Source: JAWXBR01 sp034440235 (GTDB lineage Bacteria; Bacteroidota; Ignavibacteria; Kapaibacteriales; Kapaibacteriaceae). Taken from it: 46,420 nt of DNA. The notes beneath the pieces are model-generated. The model searched no databases. It saw nothing but the letters and a program-made list of their open reading frames with translations, and was not told the DNA's origin. The stretch covers positions 1 through 46,420 of the forward strand of contig JAWXBR010000021.1 of the NCBI GenBank assembly GCA_034440235.1. Direction: 5' to 3'. Positions 1 through 6,440 of the stretch are shown piece after piece. The translations under genes and the position numbers were made by a program. Each line of letters opens with the position of its first letter. Positions within the stretch are counted from its first letter, which is position 1.

Positions 1-2
1 CT

Positions 3-1136
3 CTGCCCCCTCCGCCTCCGGCTCCCACAGCTTACAAGTTGAGCAGTGCGTTGACGATTGCTGTTGACGCACCTGGCGTGACCATGAGTAACGATACGGT
101 TGTAGTTCCGATGTACAACGTCGTTCGAAACGTCGCAACGGTTCAGGCAGCTCCGGTAATCTTCTTCGAAAAGAACAGCACGCGTCCGCTTACCTCGTCA
201 TCTCCGGCACAAGCTCTGCAGCAAAATATACTGACGGCGCTGCGCCAGTACACGCGCTCACACCCTACTTCTCGGATTACCATCATTGGAGCGAGCGCAG
301 CGGACGAATTGCCACTTATTGCGCGAGAGCGGGTGTTGTGGACTACGCGCCAATTAGGACTCGATCCGAATCGAATAGAGGTGCGTACGATTGCTCTTCC
401 AAAACCGAAGTATCCAACATTGGAAGACGAGCAGCGATATGTACGATTCGAAATCGATGGTGTAGGTAAGGTTATAAAAGTTGATAGTATTGTTTCGGTT
501 TTACAATCATCTGCAGGAATTGATGTGCGCGTTGTGCACGTGCTTGAATGCGAAGCGGGTCCGTGTCAGCAACAGATACTCACGACCACCAACGGCAGAA
601 ATATCGAACTGCAAGGAACTGACGTATTCCGATCGTTCCGAATCAATCCGTCGGACCTGCCTGATACCACTGCAACAGTTGAGATCGTAGCTAATGCGTC
701 GGCAACAGACCGCACCGGACAAAAAGCACAGTCATCGAAACAGTTATTCGTTCGAGCAACGGTTGCCCGTGCAATCGACTCTGTTAGTAACCTCACGCCG
801 ATTGCCGATGTAGGCGGAGAAAAATCTGATGTCGTTGTGTTGGGCTACTTCGGTTTTGATGGCGATGAGTTTACGTCGACGAATGCCGACGGAATTCAAC
901 GCGTTCGAGAAGCCATTGCATCCGGACGTAGCGTCACTCTAATTCCGCAGACCGACGATCTCGGCTCGGAAGCACATAACGCACAACTTCGCAGCAGGCG
1001 GGCACAGGCTGGACGTCTCTTACTTGGCGCAGACGCTTCGTCGGTTACGATAGACCTAAAAGTAAGCTCAGAGGATGTCGGAGATTCTCCGATGCGCCGC
1101 ATGGCACGACGCTCTGTACTGGCACGCATTCGCTAA
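3..1136 (+). CDS. OmpA-like envelope protein, 5'-truncated by window edge
   Basis: The reading frame is open from the first bases of the window. It begins with a proline-rich stretch (LPPPPPAP) directly ahead of a TTG at 39, so I treat the gene as cut by the window edge rather than starting at that TTG. Two OmpA-like (peptidoglycan-associated) segments are visible. One, around 200-450, reads like RITIIG...RERVLWTTRQLGLDPNRIEVR. A clearer C-terminal one, around 830-1130, has the TDDLGSEAHN...L..RRAQ signature of the OmpA C-terminal fold. The proline-rich linker and tandem OmpA folds suggest a periplasmic part anchored to peptidoglycan, with an upstream beta-barrel or lipoprotein half outside the window. 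The gene ends 22 bp before the class V aminotransferase and probably shares a transcript with it. Family assignment is moderately sure; the exact role is unknown. Confidence 0.7.
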   Translation: MPPPPPAPTAYKLSSALTIAVDAPGVTMSNDTVVVPMYNVVRNVATVQAAPVIFFEKNSTRPLTSSSPAQALQQNILTALRQYTRSHPTSRITIIGASAADELPLIARERVLWTTRQLGLDPNRIEVRTIALPKPKYPTLEDEQRYVRFEIDGVGKVIKVDSIVSVLQSSAGIDVRVVHVLECEAGPCQQQILTTTNGRNIELQGTDVFRSFRINPSDLPDTTATVEIVANASATDRTGQKAQSSKQLFVRATVARAIDSVSNLTPIADVGGEKSDVVVLGYFGFDGDEFTSTNADGIQRVREAIASGRSVTLIPQTDDLGSEAHNAQLRSRRAQAGRLLLGADASSVTIDLKVSSEDVGDSPMRRMARRSVLARIR

Positions 1137-1158
1137 TACTGTCGAAAGCAATTCACTA

Positions 1159-2328
1159 ATGCTATCGAAAGCAGATTTTCTTATCGACCCCAACGTGATT
1201 TTTCTGAATCACGGATCGTATGGTGCTACACCAAGGGAGCTCCTAGCTATACAACGCGAATGGCAGGATAGGATGGAGAGACAACCCGTTGAATTTTTCC
1301 GCCAGGTAAAACATTACATGGCAGATGCCAGGCAAGCGCTAGGAGAGTTTGTCGGCGCCGACATGAACGACATTGTGTTTGTAACCAACTCTACGTATGG
1401 CGTGAACGTGGCCGCGTATGGCTTGGGTCAAATGCTACGACAAGGCGACGAACTTCTAACAACCGACCACGAGTATGGTGCATGCGACCGTGCATGGCAG
1501 CAATATCTACACGGGGTTGGGGTTCGTGTTGTTCGGCAGCACCTTCCTCTGCCCCTTCCCCCAATGCACGATGTAACCGAGCTTATCTGGGCGGGTGTTA
1601 CCGACAGAACGCGCGTACTGTTCGTGAGTCACATTACATCGCCTACAGCAGTGTGCATCGATGTAAAAGAGCTGTGTGCGAGGGCGCGCCAGCGCGGAAT
1701 AATTACTGTTATCGATGGGTCTCATGCGCCCGGGCAAATTCCGTTGAACCTTCGTGAGATTGACCCAGACATCTACACTGCGAATTGTCACAAGTGGATG
1801 TGTACGCCAAAGGGTTCGGCATTTCTTTACGTGCGTAAGGAAGTACAGAAGTACATTCCAACGCTCACGAAAAGTTGGGGAGCGCAAGGCGACACGTTAC
1901 GTGTAAGCGACTTCATAGACGAGCACGAATACCTGGGCACGCGTGACGTGTCGGCTTTCCTAAGTGTGCCTACAGGAATAAAGTGGATGCAAAGAAACGA
2001 GTGGCCAACGTTACAGGCACTGTTCAGACGAATGCGTGCAGATACCATGGATAGGCTTACATCCATTCCTGGTATCGAAAGAATGTTGCGCGACACGAAT
2101 GACGATGTATTACAGATGGGCGCAGTGCTGTTGCCACAGCATTGGTTGTGCCATGAGTTCAAACACTGGTTGCTCGATGTGCATCGAATAGAGGTAATGG
2201 TGCAACCCTGGTTGGGGCACGGCATACTACGATTCAGCGTACAGGCCCACACATCGATGTCGGACCTCGAATCGCTCTCGTCAGCAGTTGCTGAATACGA
2301 AAAGGTTAAACGCCCTTCTCGTCCTTAA
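1159..2328 (+). CDS. Class V PLP-dependent enzyme (isopenicillin-N-epimerase-like)
   Basis: A 389-residue fold-type I PLP enzyme of the class V (NifS/CefD-like) superfamily. The N-terminus has the family opener IFLNHGSYGATP, and the Schiff-base lysine is K212 in the motif CHKW, with the conserved TPKGSAFLYV following. This HKW context is typical of the isopenicillin N epimerase / hercynylcysteine sulfoxide lyase-like branch rather than cysteine desulfurases. The substrate cannot be read from sequence. The frame is open upstream to a possible start at 1075, inside the previous gene. I chose ATG 1159 because it gives the standard N-terminus and removes an 84-nt overlap. The 3' end overlaps the convergent small gene at 2306-2509 by 23 nt. 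It is likely cytosolic. Confidence 0.85.
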   Translation: MLSKADFLIDPNVIFLNHGSYGATPRELLAIQREWQDRMERQPVEFFRQVKHYMADARQALGEFVGADMNDIVFVTNSTYGVNVAAYGLGQMLRQGDELLTTDHEYGACDRAWQQYLHGVGVRVVRQHLPLPLPPMHDVTELIWAGVTDRTRVLFVSHITSPTAVCIDVKELCARARQRGIITVIDGSHAPGQIPLNLREIDPDIYTANCHKWMCTPKGSAFLYVRKEVQKYIPTLTKSWGAQGDTLRVSDFIDEHEYLGTRDVSAFLSVPTGIKWMQRNEWPTLQALFRRMRADTMDRLTSIPGIERMLRDTNDDVLQMGAVLLPQHWLCHEFKHWLLDVHRIEVMVQPWLGHGILRFSVQAHTSMSDLESLSSAVAEYEKVKRPSRP

Positions 2329-2509
2329 TCTTTTTTATAAACTGCTCCATGAACGTAACCGAGTCCGGCAGGTTCAGGCTCAGTTGTGCACCGCCGTTGA
2401 GTTCAAGATCGACGAAGATTTCATTATCGTGATACTTGTACTCGACATTGATATCGTGGATATCTGTGAACGGCACATTGTGCCGACCGAAGTGAAAAAT
2501 TGTTGTCAC
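2306..2509 (-). CDS. Small conserved-looking hypothetical protein (67 aa)
   Basis: A 67-residue acidic soluble protein with no signal peptide or membrane segment. It starts at a GTG (2509-2507) preceded by a perfect AGGAGG Shine-Dalgarno six bases upstream, much stronger than most starts in this window, which argues that it is real despite its size. The composition (alternating hydrophobic strands, then an amphipathic FMEQFIKKIKDEK tail) suggests a small beta-strand plus helix fold. I do not recognise the family. It lies 81 bp downstream of upp on the same strand and may be the last gene of the dnaX-tatD-upp run. Its last 23 nt overlap the end of the convergent PLP enzyme gene. Confidence 0.6.
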   Translation of the reverse strand: MTTIFHFGRHNVPFTDIHDINVEYKYHDNEIFVDLELNGGAQLSLNLPDSVTFMEQFIKKIKDEKGV

Positions 2510-2515
2510 GGCAAG

Positions 2516-2521
2516 CCTCCT
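2516..2521 (-). promoter_or_regulatory. Strong Shine-Dalgarno AGGAGG
   Basis: The minus strand reads AGGAGG, then a six-base spacer, then the GTG start at 2509. This decides the start of the 67-residue gene and is the main evidence that the short frame is translated. Confidence 0.7.
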
Positions 2522-2590
2522 AAAGACATGGTGTGGACAGGTCTACCTCAACATACATCGTAGCCAGACTTCTGCCAATAGTTTTTCCAC

Positions 2591-3217
2591 TTACGTGCCG
2601 AACAGGCGGTCGCCGGCATCTCCCAAACCGGGTACGATGAAACCGCGTTCGTTAAGGCCTCGATCCATGGCGCCAACGACGATATGAACGTTTGGGTGAG
2701 CTTTCCGAACACGCTCTACACCCTCAGGCGCAGCAATAAGGGCGGCAGCAAGAATGCAGGTAGGGGGCTTCAGAGCTAGAGAGTCTAGGGCAGCAACCAT
2801 GCTCCCGCCTGTAGCGAGCATCGGGTCGAGTACCACTGCGGTCCACGTGCCGGCATGCGATGGCACGTTATTGTAGTAAGTGTGTGGTTCTAACGTTTGT
2901 TCGTCGCGGCGAAGACCGATGTACCCTACCGACGAATGAGGGAGTAGGGTTAGGAAGGGTTCTAAGAGCCCTAGACCAGCGCGTAGGACTGGAAGCAGAA
3001 CAAGATGACCGTCCAGCTTCGAAACGTTGGTACGTTCGTTTGGTGTGTCTATCTCAAGGCCGTATGTGGGCAGATATTTAGAGACTTCGGCTGCTAGGTG
3101 AAGACCAATTCGATTAATCGCCCCTCTGAAAGCTGTCATATCTGTCGACGCATCGCGCACAATAGCCAAGTCGTGCATTAACGCAGACCCAGCCAGTACA
3201 GTTAGTGTTGATTGCAT
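2591..3217 (-). CDS. upp: Uracil phosphoribosyltransferase
   Basis: A 208-residue cytosolic enzyme that converts uracil plus PRPP to UMP in pyrimidine salvage; the length is normal for the family. The PRPP-binding loop is DPMLATGGSM at residues 131-140. The other family signature LLPVLRAGLGLLEPFL is at residues 74-89, and the C-terminal GLGDAGDRLFGT matches the uracil-binding GD-G-DR end of UPRT proteins. The ATG at 3217-3215 overlaps the stop of the upstream tatD-barrel gene (TGATG), so translation is probably coupled. The gene is the third in the leftward run dnaX-tatD-upp. Nothing in the family motifs is missing. Confidence 0.95.
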   Translation of the reverse strand: MQSTLTVLAGSALMHDLAIVRDASTDMTAFRGAINRIGLHLAAEVSKYLPTYGLEIDTPNERTNVSKLDGHLVLLPVLRAGLGLLEPFLTLLPHSSVGYIGLRRDEQTLEPHTYYNNVPSHAGTWTAVVLDPMLATGGSMVAALDSLALKPPTCILAAALIAAPEGVERVRKAHPNVHIVVGAMDRGLNERGFIVPGLGDAGDRLFGT

Positions 3218-4080
3218 CAGAACTTCGGATAAAACAGCAGTGTTAAGCGCGGAAGGGCAAAAAGAGTAGAAATGTCTGCACGAGATTCGGAAAACTGACC
3301 TGGCACATCCGGATTCTCGATAAGCTCGCCAGTCACAAGATCTGGATAGCGCTCAATGACGCGTCCTTTGTCTGATCCCAGCATCGAATTAAATCGCACG
3401 GAAACCATCGGATACAACAAGCCAAAACTCGTCGGCAAATTCACTCCAATAGCCATGCCGTAGTTCACACCAAACTTGGTAGATGATGAGGTGCCGTCAT
3501 CGATTAATGCTGTCGTAACTCCAGTAAAAGCAATGAAATTTACTCTGCCATATGGGTTAAGTGAGTAGTGAACGGCAGTCTCTATTAACTGGGTAACGAT
3601 TGGATCGAGGCCAAAACTCTCTGCTGGGCCAACATTCTTCGAATACATGTATGTGCCTTCTACGAACCAATGGTCTGTTAAACCGTAGGTTAGAGTGCCT
3701 CCAAATGCGATTAGACCTTCATAGGTGAAAGAACGTTTTGCTCCCGTTCCTTCCGCGAACGTGGCCCAGTTTTTCGGGTTGTTTGGTGGTTCACCACGCG
3801 TAAATCTTTGTGTGAACTGCTGGTTTTCAACCACCGTAAAGCTGCCAAGCGAAAAACCGATTCCAAGCTTACGCGGCTTGAGCCACCGTTCCCAAGCGAG
3901 GCTGTCAGCCTCATAGGTAATCATAGCATTGTCATACGCAAAGTCGGTGTCGAAGTCGTCTTCGTTAGGCACATTTGGCTGTGCGATAGCAGTGGCGCAC
4001 AGGACCAAGAAGAGCAACGAGATGGCAAAGAACCGTTTTGCTGTAACGGTTGTGATGTCGATGATTTCATCAAGAGTCAT
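3217..4080 (-). other. Candidate separate outer-membrane protein nested in frame in tatD
   Basis: An in-frame ATG at 4080-4078 (residue 233 of the fused frame) would give a 287-residue product. Its n-region is the last TatD helix, its positive charges are the KR of AKRFF, and its h-region is ISLLFLVLCATAIA. The first 34 residues would then be a plausible signal peptide cleaved before QPNVPNEDD, releasing a 254-residue beta-rich protein with a terminal Phe. A GAGGA lies directly against the ATG, which is too close for a good Shine-Dalgarno, so initiation here is doubtful. This is an inference offered as an alternative to a 519-residue fusion. Confidence 0.35.
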
Positions 4081-4776
4081 TCCTCGGATCTCCGCAAGTT
4101 TTTGTGCAACGAGGCGCACATGGGTTGGTTCGTTCCGTTTCCCACGATGTGGGGCCGGCGTCATGTAAGGAGAATCTGTCTCTATCATATATCGATCGGT
4201 TGGTACGGCCCGAACGACATCGTCCAGTGTCGAACGTTTGAACGTGATATTGCCTGTGAACGATATATGTAAACCAATACGCAGTGCTCGTTCAAGAATG
4301 CCCGTGTCACCTGAGAAGCAATGGAGCACACCGTTCAGAGTGCCGTCCTGTTCCTCCTCGAGAATTCCAAGAACGTCGTCATCTGAGTCGCGATTGTGCA
4401 CGATTACAGGAAGACCACTACGTTTTGCAATGCGAATCTGCTCGCGAAAGTACAACTTCTGTATGTCAGGGGGACAGAAGTCGTAGTAGTAGTCGAGTCC
4501 GATTTCTCCGATTGCCACGACCTTGCCATCGGTGCAATGACGTTCGATCTCGTCTAAATCTGCAGTCGATGCATTGCCCGCATCATGCGGATGGATGCCA
4601 ATTCCGCGAAAGATTCGTGGATCGCTATTTACTATTTCAACTAAGCGAGCCCTGTCCGCTGGTTTGATATCTGGTACCACAATTGCAACCATGCCAGCGT
4701 CCCACGCACGTTTTAGCATGGCATCCCGGTCTTCGTTGAACGCATCCGCGTCTATGTGCGCATGCGTGTCAATCAT
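3217..4776 (-). CDS. tatD: TatD-family metal-dependent DNase fused in frame to an outer-membrane-barrel-like protein
   Basis: Residues 1-252 are a complete TatD-type nuclease: metal ligands H5 and H7 (THAHID), E91 in GEIGLDYYYD, H127 in VHNRDSDDD, H152 in HCFSG, and D201 in ETDSPY. The nuclease normally ends in a motif like AKRFFG. Here that point (AKRFFAI, residues 246-252) runs straight into a hydrophobic stretch and ATAIAQ, a typical signal-peptide h-region and cleavage site. About 254 further residues resemble an outer-membrane beta-barrel: Gly/aromatic-rich strands and a C-terminal Phe (LLFYPKF). The usual TatD length is about 255-265, so the protein is twice normal. The start overlaps dnaX by ATGA and the stop overlaps upp. 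It may be a true fusion, or two products with an internal start (see separate entry). The TatD call is very sure; the meaning of the fusion is not. Confidence 0.85.
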   Translation of the reverse strand: MIDTHAHIDADAFNEDRDAMLKRAWDAGMVAIVVPDIKPADRARLVEIVNSDPRIFRGIGIHPHDAGNASTADLDEIERHCTDGKVVAIGEIGLDYYYDFCPPDIQKLYFREQIRIAKRSGLPVIVHNRDSDDDVLGILEEEQDGTLNGVLHCFSGDTGILERALRIGLHISFTGNITFKRSTLDDVVRAVPTDRYMIETDSPYMTPAPHRGKRNEPTHVRLVAQKLAEIRGMTLDEIIDITTVTAKRFFAISLLFLVLCATAIAQPNVPNEDDFDTDFAYDNAMITYEADSLAWERWLKPRKLGIGFSLGSFTVVENQQFTQRFTRGEPPNNPKNWATFAEGTGAKRSFTYEGLIAFGGTLTYGLTDHWFVEGTYMYSKNVGPAESFGLDPIVTQLIETAVHYSLNPYGRVNFIAFTGVTTALIDDGTSSSTKFGVNYGMAIGVNLPTSFGLLYPMVSVRFNSMLGSDKGRVIERYPDLVTGELIENPDVPGQFSESRADISTLFALPRLTLLFYPKF

Positions 4777-6401
4777 ACACGACGCGCTTTGAACAGATCG
4801 ATTAGAGTCTGCTCGATTGGAAGGATGTCTTCAGACGTAATTGATTGCGAATCAAGCCCGCCGGAAATCTGTTCGCGCACGAGCGGTTTGCATGGAAGCA
4901 TCTGAACACCAACGGGTGCGCCATAGACTAATGTGAGGTGTTCGCGAAGCATTGCACGTTTGTCTTCGATTCGATGTGCGATAATTTCTGCTGTAGGCTG
5001 AAGAATAATCGATACTTCGTTGAACTCTACCGTGAGCATCTGTTGTTTTATGGCAGACTTCACAAACGCAAGATGTTCAGGGAGCTGCTCGAGCACCTGA
5101 TTCCAACGCTCTGCAAGATTTAACGACGACAGTGCGTTCACTGCAGAAAGCGAGGCTTTGACCTTTGTTGATTTAATCGACACTGGACGTAGCTGCATGG
5201 GACTGCCAAGCTTTACGGCCATGGCGGTGCCACCGACAGGACCCGATGCCGGAGTCGCTGAAATACGCGAGAGCAACTGACCAAGGTCAACCGTCGAATC
5301 CATTGCAGCCAGCTGCACCAGCGTGAATTCGAAGCGCACGCGTGGCTGAGGTGGGTTCTGCCTTAATACGGCTTCGCCTGCTGCAATGAGCGTCATAGAA
5401 CGCAGTACATCTGCCTTGCTTATCAACGACGCCTCGTTTGTGTACTTCTCAAGAAACGCGCTAGATGCTTCGATTAAACTTGTCGACTGTGTTGTAATAA
5501 CTGTAAGGATGTTGCGGTAATGTTCGAGCAAGCCAACAAGACATTCCTGCACATCATGTCCACCTGCAATTACCTGACGCGCCAATTCAAACATGCGAGC
5601 AAGGTCGTGTGTGCGTGCTGCACTACTGACGGCAAAAAAGAAATCGAGGTCTATCAGATGCAGCGCGTTAGCTACATCCTGATACGTAATGTTCGTACCA
5701 CAAAACGACACAAGCTGATCGAAGATCGACTGCGCATCACGCATCGAACCATCGGCCTTCTTCGCCACCGAGACAAGTGATTCGTCGTCTATCTGAATGT
5801 CCTCGGCTCTAGCAATGTGCGCAACATGTTGTACGATGCTATCTATCTCCATTCGACGGAAATCGAACCGCTGACATCGACTGAGAATTGTTGCAGGCAC
5901 CTTATGAATTTCTGTTGTCGCAAAAACAAAAATCAGGTGTGGAGGGGGCTCTTCAAGGGTCTTGAGTAATGCATTAAATGCCGCAGTCGAAAGCATGTGC
6001 ACTTCATCGATGATGTACATGCGGTAACGTCCTGTCATAGGAGCGTATTTAGCATTCTCTCGTAGTTTCCGCACGTCGTCGACACTGTTGTTCGACGCGC
6101 CGTCAATTTCTATAACGTCGACACTTCTGGCATCTAGGACGTCTCTGCAGGTGACGCAGACATTGCAGGGCTCGTTATCGACCGAAAAAGCGCAATTCAC
6201 CGCTCTCGCAAGTATGCGGGCGCATGTGGTCTTTCCCACGCCCCGAGGGCCTGTAAAAAGATATGCGTGATGAATGCGTCCGGAGCGGATGGCATTCTTC
6301 AGCGTGGTAGTAACGTGCTCCTGGCCTACAACATCGGCAAATCGCAGGGGCCGCCACTTTCGCGCAGTAACGAGGAAACTTTGCTGGTCGATCATGATCA
6401 T
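4773..6401 (-). CDS. dnaX: DNA polymerase III subunit gamma/tau (clamp loader ATPase)
   Basis: A 542-residue AAA+ ATPase of the clamp loader that places the sliding clamp on DNA. Visible motifs: N-terminal LVTARKWRPLRFADVVGQEHV, Walker A GPRGVGKTT (51-59), the structural zinc cysteines C70, C79, C82 and C85, Walker B DEVH (132-135), sensor segment FVFATTE, and the SRC arginine-finger motif (174-176). Domain III and a shorter, divergent C-terminal region follow. I see no evident slippery run that would argue for a programmed gamma/tau frameshift. The gene heads the leftward run dnaX-tatD-upp and overlaps tatD by four bases (ATGA). Its start lies 39 bp from the divergent subtilase gene. Two ATGs (6401 and 6395) are close together and cannot be told apart. 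Confidence 0.95.
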   Translation of the reverse strand: MIMIDQQSFLVTARKWRPLRFADVVGQEHVTTTLKNAIRSGRIHHAYLFTGPRGVGKTTCARILARAVNCAFSVDNEPCNVCVTCRDVLDARSVDVIEIDGASNNSVDDVRKLRENAKYAPMTGRYRMYIIDEVHMLSTAAFNALLKTLEEPPPHLIFVFATTEIHKVPATILSRCQRFDFRRMEIDSIVQHVAHIARAEDIQIDDESLVSVAKKADGSMRDAQSIFDQLVSFCGTNITYQDVANALHLIDLDFFFAVSSAARTHDLARMFELARQVIAGGHDVQECLVGLLEHYRNILTVITTQSTSLIEASSAFLEKYTNEASLISKADVLRSMTLIAAGEAVLRQNPPQPRVRFEFTLVQLAAMDSTVDLGQLLSRISATPASGPVGGTAMAVKLGSPMQLRPVSIKSTKVKASLSAVNALSSLNLAERWNQVLEQLPEHLAFVKSAIKQQMLTVEFNEVSIILQPTAEIIAHRIEDKRAMLREHLTLVYGAPVGVQMLPCKPLVREQISGGLDSQSITSEDILPIEQTLIDLFKARRV

Positions 6402-6440
6402 TGCAAGAATAGCAAGATGCTGGAAAGCGAGGGGTAACGA

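Noticed and set aside
1507..1887. 126-codon minus-strand frame inside the PLP enzyme gene
   Set aside because: The opposite strand encodes a complete, well-conserved enzyme; the antisense product is Arg/Cys-rich without family features.
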